Shown here one piece after another: positions 26,471 to 34,852 of a stretch of DNA of 34,901 nucleotides (within the stretch, counting starts at the first letter, position 1; every line of letters starts with the position of its first letter). The translations under genes and the position numbers were made by a program. Origin of the DNA: Candidatus Dadabacteria bacterium CSP1-2 (lineage in GTDB: Bacteria > Desulfobacterota_D > UBA1144 > Nemesobacterales > CSP1-2); the NCBI GenBank assembly GCA_001443445.1, contig LDXN01000028.1, positions 1 through 34,901 of the forward strand, written 5' to 3'. The notes below the pieces were generated by a model. The model was not told where the DNA came from and did no database searches. It saw only the letters and a program-made list of their open reading frames with translations.

Positions 26471-27754
26471 TCAGTCAATTATTACATCATTAGATACAAC
26501 TGTATTAATGAAAAAGACCGTGCTAAAAGGAAATGGATTAAAGAACGGCGATACAAAAAATGGTTGGAATAGAAATGGATTGAACACGGGTGCAGGTATT
26601 AAGGGAGTAAAAGTGAAAAACGGTGAAGGAAATAAAGGACTAAATACAAATGGATCAAAGAATGCGGGGAAGAAAAAGGGTTGGAAAAAGAATGGACTAG
26701 GGAAAAAGAAGTTAAATGAAAAATTAAATACGTTATTAGTTGATACATGAATATTATCATCGACAAAACCGTTATTAGAATGCGAAGAATTAGTATTCTG
26801 TTTCATAGAAAGCCTTACTGGGTTTTTTGAGTCTGTAGACAAAGAATTTGTCAAAGCACCTGAGGTAGAAAGATTCCTATCTACGTTTAAATCTCTTGAT
26901 ACTGGAACCGAGTTATTTCCATTAATAACATTAACTGTCTTCTCTCCATTTGGAAGTGAACTGACACGGTTAGTAAAATGCAAGACTCCATCATCAACCC
27001 ATTGTCTTATCTCGGTATTTCTGGAAGGAGTAGCTGAAAGATCAGTTTGAATTGAACTGATTTCTTTTTTCGGTGGGACTCTGTTAATTAATGAGTTTGG
27101 GCTAACATTGGCATTTCTTATATTAGAGATGCGACTATTATTTAAGTTTAATCCTCTTGACATTAATGGTGACTTGTTACCGCTGTTTGTGAAAGATTTA
27201 ATACTTCCTCCCTTGGGTGTAGCATTAACATCGTCTCTGAAAGCTATGTTTCTGTTTTCTTTGGCTTTAATTACGTTTTTTAAAGAATTTGATCTAAAGT
27301 CACCAGCCTTTGTAAGTAAATTTGGATTAATATTCTTTGATTCATTTCTAACAGTTTTAAATAACCCATCCTGTGCATTATTAAGATTTTGTACCTTATG
27401 ATTTGAAATGCCAGTATTTATAGATTGTCTTTTTATATATGGAGTATTATTAGAAAATGTGGCGTTAGGTTTATTAGAAAGATTGGGGCCAAAACCTCTC
27501 CTATTAAAATTTGATCTTGCAAAGCCCTTGCTATTTCCATTCTTCGATCCCATACCGGAGGTTTTTGAAATCGCGGCGCTATTACTGAACCCTCCTCTAA
27601 AACCCGAAATTTTACTAATACCTCCGGCACGAGTAAAACCACCACTTCTAAACCCACCCTTGCCAAATCCGCCAGAACTAAAGGTTTGAGCATGTAAAGT
27701 TGGAGGGAATAAAATTAAAAAGGTAATTATTAAGCTTGGAACTAACTTTTTCAT
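26471..27754 (-). CDS. Secreted Gly/Asn/Ser-rich protein with Phe/Pro-rich tail
   Basis: 427 residues with GGGAGGG eight bases upstream of the ATG and a clean signal peptide (MKKLVPSLIITFLILFPPTLHA). Residues 23-90 are Gly/Phe-rich (GGFGKGGFRSGGFTRAGG). The middle, to about 240, is Asn/Ser-rich and basic. Near 245-270 IRQWVDDGVLHFTNRVSSLPNG resembles the DUF4124 module seen in envelope proteins. After more Asn/Ser-rich sequence the C-terminus (about 345-415) is a run of Phe and Pro in a loose P-FF-x-P pattern. It is probably exported. Function is unknown; a structural or adhesive role is only a guess. Confidence 0.75.
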   Translation of the reverse strand: MKKLVPSLIITFLILFPPTLHAQTFSSGGFGKGGFRSGGFTRAGGISKISGFRGGFSNSAAISKTSGMGSKNGNSKGFARSNFNRRGFGPNLSNKPNATFSNNTPYIKRQSINTGISNHKVQNLNNAQDGLFKTVRNESKNINPNLLTKAGDFRSNSLKNVIKAKENRNIAFRDDVNATPKGGSIKSFTNSGNKSPLMSRGLNLNNSRISNIRNANVSPNSLINRVPPKKEISSIQTDLSATPSRNTEIRQWVDDGVLHFTNRVSSLPNGEKTVNVINGNNSVPVSRDLNVDRNLSTSGALTNSLSTDSKNPVRLSMKQNTNSSHSNNGFVDDNIHVSTNNVFNFSFNFFFPSPFFFQPFFFPAFFDPFVFSPLFPSPFFTFTPLIPAPVFNPFLFQPFFVSPFFNPFPFSTVFFINTVVSNDVIID

Positions 27755-27783
27755 CCACGTTTCCCTCCCTAAATTTTATTGAC

Positions 27784-27815
27784 CTGTATTAAAACCATTC
27801 TGTATTAAAATTATA
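27784..27815 (-). promoter_or_regulatory. TATAAT with paired direct repeats upstream of the Phe/Pro-rich gene
   Basis: On the minus strand TATAAT (27815-27810) is followed by two exact 11-base direct repeats, TTTTAATACAG (27810-27800 and 27794-27784), 16 bases apart. The repeats fall at the expected transcription start and in the leader, where a repressor could bind. No good -35 is visible. Confidence 0.45.
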
Positions 27816-27988
27816 TAGTAGATAGAAAAGGAAATCTACTTTTTTTTCTGATTATTTTCGCAAATTTTTAATATCGAATGCCTTTAAGTCAGGTTCAGAA
27901 GAAATCATAAAACTAACACCTGATGCAATTTCATAAGTCATCCTTATATTAGATTGGCCGAGATTTGGGTGTGTTGTATGAAATTTTG

Positions 27989-29116
27989 TTACTTCCTAAT
28001 TAAATCCCTTATAGCTAAAAGAAGAGCATCGGCGTTTTGGCGCTTGCAGGTCTCACCCATAAGACCGATTCTCCAGACCTTTCCCCTAGTCTTTCCAAGC
28101 CCCACCCCAACCTCGATACCATAGTCGTAAAGCAACTTTCTTCTTGCTTCAGCATCATTCAACCCGTCAGGAAGTATTACTGAAGTTAACATAGGAAGCC
28201 TGTATCCTTCTTGGGCAAAGAGTTTCCATCCTAATTCCATAAGCCCCGATTTTAGGTAATCACCAACGGTTTGATGACGCTTGAACCTTTCTTCCAACCC
28301 TTCCCCAAGTATAATTCGAAGCCCTTCCCTTAAGGCAAAGAGCATAGAGATTGGGGCAGTATGATGATAAAACCTCTCTTCACCCCAGTATCTTTCAATC
28401 ATGCTTAAATCCAGATACCAGCTTTGAGCCTTAGATTTTTTTGAGTGCAGAACACGAACAGCTTTTTCGCTAAGAGTGATAGGAGAAAGCCCCGGAGGAA
28501 CGCTCAAACACTTTTGTGTTCCACTGTAGCATATATCAATTCCCCATTCGTCTACTCTTAATTCGCACCCTGCGAGTGAAGTCACTGCGTCTACCACAAA
28601 AAGTGTTTCTCCGCCTTTGAGAAATTTGCCGATCTCCTCAAGTGGCTGCATTGCTCCTGTAGAGGTCTCAGCATGAACCACAGCAAACACTTTTACCTCA
28701 GGGTGTTTTTTTAATGTTTCAATTACTCGATTGGGGTCTATTATATATCCCCATTCTTCATCAATCCGAATGACCTCTGCTCCACACCTTGTTGCAACAT
28801 CAACCATTCTTTCCCCAAAGACACCGTTGACTCCAATTACTACTTTATCTCCGGGTTCTAAAACATTGACAAAAGAAGCTTCCATTCCTGAGCTTCCAGT
28901 TCCTGAAATTGGAATAGTAAGCTTGTTTTTAGTTTGAAAAACGAATCTTAACATCTCACAGATATCATCCATTATCTTCATGAAATCAGGGTCGAGATGG
29001 CCGATGATTGGTGTTGTTAAAGCCCTGTACACACGATAATGAACGTTACTAGGTCCGGGTCCCATTAGAATACGCTCAGGTGGTTTTAGTTCACTAAATT
29101 CAATGGTATCTCCCAT
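27989..29116 (-). CDS. Class V aminotransferase (alanine/serine-glyoxylate type)
   Basis: 375 residues, with AGGAGG before the ATG. It opens with ERILMGPGPSNVHYRVYRAL, and SGTGSSGMEA, HAETSTG, D176 in VVDAVTS and the PLP lysine K202 in GTQKCLSVPPGL follow. The C-terminal domain has RIGLMGE. The closest relatives by motif are alanine-glyoxylate and serine-pyruvate/glyoxylate transaminases of photorespiration, the serine cycle and glycine synthesis. Substrate cannot be fixed from sequence alone. No serine-cycle genes are nearby, so glyoxylate detoxification to glycine is a reasonable default. Confidence 0.9.
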   Translation of the reverse strand: MGDTIEFSELKPPERILMGPGPSNVHYRVYRALTTPIIGHLDPDFMKIMDDICEMLRFVFQTKNKLTIPISGTGSSGMEASFVNVLEPGDKVVIGVNGVFGERMVDVATRCGAEVIRIDEEWGYIIDPNRVIETLKKHPEVKVFAVVHAETSTGAMQPLEEIGKFLKGGETLFVVDAVTSLAGCELRVDEWGIDICYSGTQKCLSVPPGLSPITLSEKAVRVLHSKKSKAQSWYLDLSMIERYWGEERFYHHTAPISMLFALREGLRIILGEGLEERFKRHQTVGDYLKSGLMELGWKLFAQEGYRLPMLTSVILPDGLNDAEARRKLLYDYGIEVGVGLGKTRGKVWRIGLMGETCKRQNADALLLAIRDLIRK

Positions 29117-29323
29117 TTAGACCTCCTAAGATTTTTTGTGATGAATTATAGCCTAATTAAAACAAAGCGTTAAGAGCATAGAAAAGCTTGGAACGTTGCT
29201 CGAGAAGAAAATTTTGTTGACAAGAGATTGTAATTTTTCTAATGAATCATATGGAGTGTAGAAATTTAAAAAGTTTGGATTAAGTTTATGATTCAAAGAT
29301 ATAGATTACTATAAAAAGTTAAC

Positions 29324-30115
29324 ATGAAGCATTTACAGTTAGGCAAACAAGAAAAAATTATCATATTGGCTTTAGTAATCCTTTCTGTAGTCTCGTGGAT
29401 TGTAACAGTCTTTCATGCTCATTCTATGAACAGCCAAATGTCTACGGAAATGGACATGCCCATGGGTATGGGAAATCATTCTATGATTTTTGAGGCTTCT
29501 CTTTTCCTCGTTATGTGGGTCGTTATGATGATTGCAATGATGTTTCCTGCTGTAGTACCGATGGTTCTAATTTTCTCTAAGGTACACGACGAACGAAAAG
29601 CTAGGAACGAAGGATCAATTCCAACATGGGTTTTTGTTTCAGGATACCTTCTTGTCTGGGCTTTTTTTGGGGTGTTAGCCTACTTTGGAGGCTTACTCGT
29701 AGACCACTCAGCTATGAGTTTTCCAAAGCTAAAGGCGTATAGTACAGTGATTGGCGGAGTCGTTTTAATAGCTGCGGGTTTGTATCAACTAACCCCCCTT
29801 AAAAACGCTTGTCTAACACACTGTCGCTCTCCCCTTCATTTTATTATGCACAAATGGAGGGAAGGATACCTAGGTGCATTCCTGATGGGTATAGACCACG
29901 GGGGTTACTGTTTAGGATGTTGCTGGGGACTTATGCTGGTTCTCTTTGTAGTCGGGGTTATGAATCTAACATGGATGGGGATTCTTACACTCGTGATATT
30001 CGTTGAAAAGATAAGTAAACACGGTGTTATAATTTCTAGAATTATAGGTGGATTTTTAATTCTATTAGGTATTATTTTAGCAATTCAACCAAGCATGGTT
30101 TCATTTATTTTTTAG
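29324..30115 (+). CDS. DUF2182 integral membrane protein, putative metal-binding
   Basis: 263 residues with about seven membrane helices. After the first helix a periplasmic loop is rich in Met and His (HAHSMNSQMSTEMDMPMGMG). The conserved helix FLVMWVVMMIAMMFPAVVPMVL, a CLTHCRSPL turn and GIDHGGYCLGCCWGLMLVLFVVGVMN mark DUF2182. The Met/His loop and Cys pairs suggest copper or another soft metal; known relatives are only annotated as predicted metal-binding. There is no strong ribosome site (AAAAAGTT before the ATG). It stands alone, divergent from the aminotransferase. Confidence 0.85.
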   Translation: MKHLQLGKQEKIIILALVILSVVSWIVTVFHAHSMNSQMSTEMDMPMGMGNHSMIFEASLFLVMWVVMMIAMMFPAVVPMVLIFSKVHDERKARNEGSIPTWVFVSGYLLVWAFFGVLAYFGGLLVDHSAMSFPKLKAYSTVIGGVVLIAAGLYQLTPLKNACLTHCRSPLHFIMHKWREGYLGAFLMGIDHGGYCLGCCWGLMLVLFVVGVMNLTWMGILTLVIFVEKISKHGVIISRIIGGFLILLGIILAIQPSMVSFIF

Positions 30116-30138
30116 TTATTGAACAATGAAGAACCCTC

Positions 30139-30350
30139 CAGCAAACCACAGGGTATCGGCATATAACAAAAAATCGCTTTTGTGCGAGGAACCCCTCCCC
30201 CGGTTTAACTCAGGGTAAACTCCGTGACGAAGCAATCCAACACCGATTGTCATTCCGAACATAGTGAGGAATCTCAAATTATTGCTTCCATTTGTTTGCG
30301 ATGACAGTGAATCACTTCAGCAAGCTGCAGTGAATTATCGAGTTACCTAC
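30139..30350. repeat. MITE-like palindromic element, copy 2
   Basis: The left end AGCAAACCACAGGGTATCGG matches the 4429 copy at nearly every position. The right end AGCAAGCTGCAGTGAATTATC matches its right end. The core runs from TGTCATTCCGAACATAGTGA to GCGATGACAG, the same theme as the 4526-4581 core. It fills the gap between DUF2182 and glutamate dehydrogenase. Confidence 0.7.
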
Positions 30351-30524
30351 TGGACAAAGAACAACTAGAACATTATGCTTTCGCAAGCTACTTACTTTGT
30401 AATTATTACAACAAGGAAAAAGGTACAGACGGAACTTAACTTTTATTGGAATAACATTATTCTATCACTCACTGTGTGTATTTAATTGATATAGAGAAAA
30501 CGTTTGTAAACTGAGGAGGAATAA

Positions 30525-31781
30525 ATGTACGAGCTATTTAAGTCACCTGCATTTGATAACGCAGTTACACAATTTGACAGAGCTTGTGAGAACCTGGCGC
30601 TTGACGATTGGCTCAGGGACAGACTTAGGTTCCCTCAGCGTACCTTAATCGTAAATTGCCCTGTACGAATGGATAATGGAAAGATTAGAGTTTTTACCGG
30701 CTATCGTGTGCAGCACAATCTCACTCTTGGTCCAGGCAAGGGTGGAGTTCGTTATCATCCAGATGTAGATATGGGGGAAGTAGCCGCACTTGCTATGGGT
30801 ATGAGCTGGAAATGCGGTCTAGCAGAACTCCCTTTTGGTGGAGCAAAAGGCGGAGTTGCTGTTGACCCTGTGAATCTTTCTCTGAGCGAGCTTGAACGTC
30901 TCACACGAAGGTATACAGCAGAGATTCTTCCCATAATCGGTCCCAACAAAGATATTCCAGCTCCTGACATGGGTACAAACCCACAAGTCATGGCATGGAT
31001 GATGGACACATACAGCATGACCGAAGGCTATACTACCCCCGCTGTAGTGACTGGAAAACCCGTTATTATAGGCGGTTCACTTGGAAGAGAAGAAGCCACA
31101 GGCTATGGGGTAGCCTATATAGTCGAAGATGCACTAAGACATTTTGAAAAAAGAATTCCAGGAACACGGGTGGCTATTCAGGGATTCGGCAACGTGGGTA
31201 CCTATACCGCACGAAAACTCTCAGAGATGGGTTGCTCAGTCGTTGCCGTAAGCGATATGCAAGGTGGGATTTATAATGCTTCTGGGCTACCGGTTTTAAA
31301 ACTGCTTGAGATACCAAGACAGCGAGGACGCATACAGGAGTTTAAAGAAGCTGATAAAATAACAAACTCAGAGCTTCTTACAATTGAATGCGATATTCTT
31401 ATCCCTGCAGCAATTGGAAGGGTTATTACTAAAGAGAATGGGCCTAAACTAAGATGCAAAATAGTAGTAGAGGGGGCAAATGGACCAACGACAATAGATG
31501 CAGACGATATACTTGAAGAAAGGGGTATTCCTGTGATTCCAGACATTTTAGCCAATGCGGGTGGTCTAATTGTCTCATACTTTGAATGGGTGCAAGGTCT
31601 TCAGGAATATTTTTGGTCAAGGGATATAATTTTTTCTGAACTTCAGAAGAGAATGCACAACATGTTTAGAAAAGTATCAGACTATGCAAAGGAAAAAGGG
31701 GTTACACTCCGTATGGCAGCTCTAATGCTTGGTATAAATCAGGTGGCCCAAGCAAAAAAGATACGGGGACTTTATCCATAA
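30525..31781 (+). CDS. gdhA: Glutamate dehydrogenase (Glu/Leu/Phe/Val family)
   Basis: 418 residues, the length of the hexameric small-subunit type. GPGKGGVRYHPDV (69-81) holds a substrate-binding Lys; K108 in LPFGGAKGG is the catalytic Lys. DIPAPDMGT (143-151) and the NAD(P) motif GFGNVG (220-225) follow, with VVEGANGPTT and NAGGLIVSYFEW downstream. It interconverts glutamate and 2-oxoglutarate with ammonia. The residues I can see do not settle NAD versus NADP. A strong GAGGAGG precedes the ATG. It is monocistronic. Confidence 0.95.
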   Translation: MYELFKSPAFDNAVTQFDRACENLALDDWLRDRLRFPQRTLIVNCPVRMDNGKIRVFTGYRVQHNLTLGPGKGGVRYHPDVDMGEVAALAMGMSWKCGLAELPFGGAKGGVAVDPVNLSLSELERLTRRYTAEILPIIGPNKDIPAPDMGTNPQVMAWMMDTYSMTEGYTTPAVVTGKPVIIGGSLGREEATGYGVAYIVEDALRHFEKRIPGTRVAIQGFGNVGTYTARKLSEMGCSVVAVSDMQGGIYNASGLPVLKLLEIPRQRGRIQEFKEADKITNSELLTIECDILIPAAIGRVITKENGPKLRCKIVVEGANGPTTIDADDILEERGIPVIPDILANAGGLIVSYFEWVQGLQEYFWSRDIIFSELQKRMHNMFRKVSDYAKEKGVTLRMAALMLGINQVAQAKKIRGLYP

Positions 31782-31830
31782 GAATTTAAACAATTCAAGA
31801 AATGGCTTCTTTAAGGGTAGTCCCCCAGTT

Positions 31831-31854
31831 CCTGTCCTGAGCGAAGTCGAAGGG
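31831..31854 (+). repeat. Copy of the CCTGTCCTGAG...TCGAAGGG repeat
   Basis: CCTGTCCTGAGCGAAGTCGAAGGG, the clearest short member of the family whose extended versions are inserted in the cyclase and recJ. It lies 50 bases after gdhA. Confidence 0.75.
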
Positions 31855-32017
31855 TTGCTGGTGGGCTAAGTTGGTTTAATAAATAATTCTGCAAGTAGTT
31901 TCTAAAGAGAACTTTCCAGTCCCCCATTGAGATACCCCTTTTGTCCGTCATAGCAAACGGAGTTGTAGGAACAGAACAATGTACAGTCCCCACCTGTAAT
32001 GATAGGCTTATTGCAGG

Positions 32018-32141
32018 ATCCGTCAATAACGCGTCTTTTTATTGACGGATTTGCTCCTATCTGTCAATAAAAACCTATCTATTGACGAATTTGACTTTAT
32101 TCGTCAATAAGGTAAAATCTTATTGACGTATCCGTCAATAT
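32018..32141. promoter_or_regulatory. Operator array upstream of fic
   Basis: Seven half-sites with core ATTGACG or its complement CGTCAAT (one TGTCAAT). Cores start at 32021(-), 32041(+), 32062(-), 32081(+), 32102(-), 32122(+) and 32133(-). Orientation alternates strictly. Steps are 20, 21, 19, 21, 20 and 11 bases, close to two helical turns and finally one turn, so all sites face one side of the helix. The extended consensus is TTATTGACGGAT. The most likely binder is the winged-helix C-terminus of the adjacent Fic protein or a lost regulator. Confidence 0.85.
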
Positions 32142-32233
32142 CCATTTTTAGATGGTTGATTAGAGAGGGAAATATTGAACCCTAAAGACTTCGAAAATTC
32201 AACGACGGGGAAATGTAAAAATATAAGAGGAAA

Positions 32234-33328
32234 TTGGCATTTGTGCCTAATCCCCTGCCGCCTGAGATTAACTATGATAGAGAGCTTATCCGACTCCTTT
32301 CTGAGGCAGACAGACTGTTAGGGGAGTTATCCGGGACCGGAAGTTTACTACGAAACCCTTACCTTCTGATTGCCCCCTACATCCGGCGTGAAGCGGTAGC
32401 AAGTTCACGAATCGAGGGAACCCAGGCATCCCTAAGCGATTTATTCTTCTTTGAAGCGGCTGAATCGGAGGAGCAAAAGGTGCCAGATGTTCTTGAGGTA
32501 AGAAATTATGTTAAAGCGATGGAATACGGTCTTAAACGTTTAAAGGATTTGCCAATTTCTGGCAGGTTGATACGTGAGATTCACGGGGTATTAATGGAAG
32601 GAGTCCGAGGCGATAATCTTACTCCTGGGGAATTCCGGCGGAGCCAGAACTGGATAGGTCCGCCAGGATGTTTGCTTAATGAAGCCACCTATGTGCCCCC
32701 GCCTGTGGAAGAGATGCACCAAGCTCTTAGCGATTGGGAAAAATATCTCCACTCAAATCCTGAAGAACCCACCTTAATTCAATGTACCCTCATACATTAT
32801 CAGTTTGAGGCAATACATCCATTTCTTGACGGCAACGGTCGTATTGGAAGACTCTTAATCACTTTCTTCTTGTGTGAAAGAGGGTATTTAACTCAACCTC
32901 TACTTTATCTATCGGCATTTTTTGAAAGGTTCAGACATGAGTATTATTCTCGACTTCTTGACGTCAGCAAAAAGGGGGATTGGTGTGAATGGATTGAGTT
33001 TTTCCTGCGAGGCATGGTATCCCAGTCTAAAGATGCTTTGTCAGATGCAAAAAAAATCTTAGCTTTGCACGCTGAATATCAAAACAAACTTGAAAAAACC
33101 AAGAAAATTCCAGAGTCCGCTCATAGATTGATTGATGAAATTTTTCTTAACCCTGTGATTTCAATTTCAGAGTTGAGTAAAAAATGGAACTTACAATTTA
33201 ATACTGTCAAGAGAGGAGTTCAAAGACTAGCAAAAATCGGGATTCTTCAGGAAGTGGATGGAAGGAAAAGAAATAAACTCTTTATCGCCCCGGAATTGAT
33301 GAACCTTTTGACAGCCAACGTCAAATAG
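32234..33328 (+). CDS. fic: Fic-domain protein (class II, with C-terminal winged helix)
   Basis: 364 residues from a TTG at 32234; a GTG at 32243 has a better distance to AAGAGG and is an alternative. The N-terminal Fic_N segment contains the inhibitory helix motif S57-S-R-I-E61-G62, whose Glu blocks the active site in class II Fic enzymes. The catalytic loop HPFLDGNGRIGR begins at H195 with every consensus residue. Residues 290-345 form a winged helix (ISISELSKKWNLQFNTVKRGVQRL). It should transfer AMP to a protein target when relieved of inhibition. It may repress itself through the upstream operator array. Confidence 0.93.
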   Translation: MAFVPNPLPPEINYDRELIRLLSEADRLLGELSGTGSLLRNPYLLIAPYIRREAVASSRIEGTQASLSDLFFFEAAESEEQKVPDVLEVRNYVKAMEYGLKRLKDLPISGRLIREIHGVLMEGVRGDNLTPGEFRRSQNWIGPPGCLLNEATYVPPPVEEMHQALSDWEKYLHSNPEEPTLIQCTLIHYQFEAIHPFLDGNGRIGRLLITFFLCERGYLTQPLLYLSAFFERFRHEYYSRLLDVSKKGDWCEWIEFFLRGMVSQSKDALSDAKKILALHAEYQNKLEKTKKIPESAHRLIDEIFLNPVISISELSKKWNLQFNTVKRGVQRLAKIGILQEVDGRKRNKLFIAPELMNLLTANVK

Positions 33329-33446
33329 GCTTTAACCATGGTTAAAACAAAGAACCAGGAAGCGTTTTCCCAGATGTATCTAGCAAAAGCTCTGGCGTGT
33401 TTTAGATACCTCTTTGGACACTTTCCAAAATATAATATTGACAATT

Positions 33447-33497
33447 GTTCACTAAATTTATGTGTTCATTAATAATGAACATGCATAAAAAATGAAC
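33447..33497. promoter_or_regulatory. Orphan 51-base palindromic operator
   Basis: Four half-sites: GTTCACT (33447), GTTCATT (33464), AATGAAC (33474-33480) and AATGAAC (33491-33497). They are exactly symmetric about position 33472, in the order forward, forward, reverse, reverse. TTGACA (33438-33443) just upstream could be a -35. No intact gene follows on the plus strand; on the minus strand only the HsdS fragment ends here. Confidence 0.65.
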
Positions 33498-33517
33498 AAA
33501 ATAATGTAGAACTCTTT

Positions 33518-33769
33518 TCAGGCTACAGAAACTTGTTGTCTGGGTTCTTCTGAATACTTACCTTCAAAAGCCTCTTGCAAAACAGCCTGCATCAACCGTT
33601 CGCTTTCCTCTTTGGATTGGTTAAGTTGTTCCTCTAACTCATCCCACAATTTCATCAATTCATCCATCTTTGCCACAATGCGTTTTTGTTCCTTGAGAGG
33701 TGGAAGTGGAAAAGGGTTAAGAGCGACAAATTCTGCTGGAACTCTTTTTTGACCTGCAGTCCCGGTCAT
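33518..33769 (-). pseudogene. hsdS: C-terminal remnant of a type I restriction specificity subunit (HsdS)
   Basis: The 83 residues from the ATG at 33769 start MTGTAGQKRVPAEFVALNPFPLPPLKEQKRIVAKMDELMKLWDELE, the usual second target-recognition-domain end plus conserved coiled coil of HsdS. A full HsdS has about 400 residues; the first target domain and most of the second are missing. The frame extends only eight more codons upstream before a TAA at about 33794. No hsdR or hsdM is present. It is best read as a decayed remnant, although GGAGAAGG upstream of the ATG could allow translation of the fragment. Confidence 0.8.
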
Positions 33770-33887
33770 CTTTTCTTGACCTTCTCCAAAAAATTAATGC
33801 GAGAAGAAAAGATATAATTAAAGAAATCAACGAGTTAGAAAGAAATAATTTATGCAACAGCAAGTAGAATTGTGAATGAATAACTTA

Positions 33888-33923
33888 AATGCACAATACA
33901 AGCCTGACCCCCGAATTTTCGAC
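33888..33923 (+). repeat. AATGCAC...TGACCCC repeat, copy 1
   Basis: AATGCACAATACAAGCCTGA followed by CCCCCGAATTTTCG. It is a degenerate direct copy of 34028-34062, about 140 bases away. Together they may bracket a deleted or excised element beside the HsdS remnant. Confidence 0.5.
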
Positions 33924-34027
33924 TAACCTTTGCATGTCAAGCAAGCACAGGAAATAAACTTCTTTTTGAGATTTATAGGACTTCTGGGGGTTGAGCTATA
34001 CTAAGGCAAAACCTACTACAAAACAGA

Positions 34028-34062
34028 AATGCACGATTCAAGACTTGACCCCGACTTCTCGG
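34028..34062 (+). repeat. AATGCAC...TGACCCC repeat, copy 2
   Basis: AATGCACGATTCAAGACTTG followed by ACCCCGACTTCTCGG. It shares AATGCAC-AT-CAAG-CT-GACCCC with copy 1, ending near the 3' end of the DUF5615 gene. Confidence 0.5.
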
Positions 34063-34088
34063 CGTTATTACCTTATACCAGGGTTCCA

Positions 34089-34469
34089 TCAGTCTGCTCC
34101 TTTTGTACCAATTGGTAAACGCCTGGTACGATGGCGGGACTCTTCCACAACAACTATAGCTCCCTTCTCCAGATCATCCCCTGAGTCTTTCAAAACCTTT
34201 TTTAATCTCTCTATTACATGGGGTGTCCTTGTATTATGTAGCCTGAAAAGAATGACACTCACTGGCTTTCCACCAGAAATTGCAACGATTTCTCCAAAAT
34301 CAAGATCAAAAGTCAAGATAACTCTGCTTTCTGCATAGGCTTTCTCAAAAATTGCGCCATTAGGCAGGCGGTGGAGTCTTTCTTCTCGCAAATGAACAGC
34401 GTCATGCCCCTCGTTCCTGAGCCACTTTACTATCCTTTGTGCAACACCCATATCAGCAAGGAATCTCAT
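34089..34469 (-). CDS. DUF5615 PIN-like protein, probable toxin
   Basis: 126 residues, slightly longer than the usual 110-120. It opens MRFLADMGVAQRIVKWLRNEGHDAVHLRE with the first acidic residue of the PIN-like fold. ESRVILTFDLDFGEIVAISG carries the central D-x-DF motif, and KGAIVVVEESRHRTRRLPI is the conserved end. Members are predicted Mg-dependent RNases paired with DUF433 proteins. It starts six bases after the DUF433 stop, so the two form a toxin-antitoxin-like operon. The final residues come close to a repeated sequence. Confidence 0.85.
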   Translation of the reverse strand: MRFLADMGVAQRIVKWLRNEGHDAVHLREERLHRLPNGAIFEKAYAESRVILTFDLDFGEIVAISGGKPVSVILFRLHNTRTPHVIERLKKVLKDSGDDLEKGAIVVVEESRHRTRRLPIGTKGAD

Positions 34470-34475
34470 TTTATA

Positions 34476-34697
34476 TTACGTAGTGCTGACCTCTTCCTGA
34501 GTTAGCCATGCAGCATATTCGAGAGCCTGTTTTATATCCTCCGGCTCAAGGTCTGGATAATCAGCAAGGATCTCTTCAACAGTGGCGCCGTGAGCAATCT
34601 GGCCTATGATTACAGAGACGGGTATACGCATGCCGCGAATACAAGCCCTGCCACCCATAATTTTTGGATCAAAAGTGATTCTATCAAATGTAGCCAT
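34476..34697 (-). CDS. DUF433 protein, probable antitoxin
   Basis: 73 residues with GAGGAGG well placed before the ATG. The canonical sequence ITFDPKIMGGRACIRGMRIPVSVIIGQIAHGATVEEILADYPDLEPEDIKQALEYAAW contains the G-G-x-x-x-I-x-G-x-R-I-x-V and YP-x-L features of DUF433, a helix-turn-helix-like antitoxin family. It is the first gene of the DUF433/DUF5615 operon and probably represses it and neutralises its partner. Confidence 0.92.
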   Translation of the reverse strand: MATFDRITFDPKIMGGRACIRGMRIPVSVIIGQIAHGATVEEILADYPDLEPEDIKQALEYAAWLTQEEVSTT

Positions 34698-34852
34698 ATC
34701 AATTTACCTCCTCTATATCCAAACAAAATTAATTAAGTTCAGTATACCAATTGTTACCTAGGTACAGCTAGAAGCATTGCATCAATCAACCTTTTTTCTT
34801 CACTGCCTTTAGGATAAAGAGCAGAAAGCACAGAGTTCTTGCTTCAAAGGGT

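Noticed and set aside
26508-26750. Plus-strand frame rich in Lys, Asn and Gly
   Set aside because: It is the complement of the Phe/Pro-rich tail; its composition is a mirror effect and it has no ribosome site.
33991-34338. 115-residue plus-strand frame
   Set aside because: It is antisense to the DUF5615 gene and has no recognisable domain.
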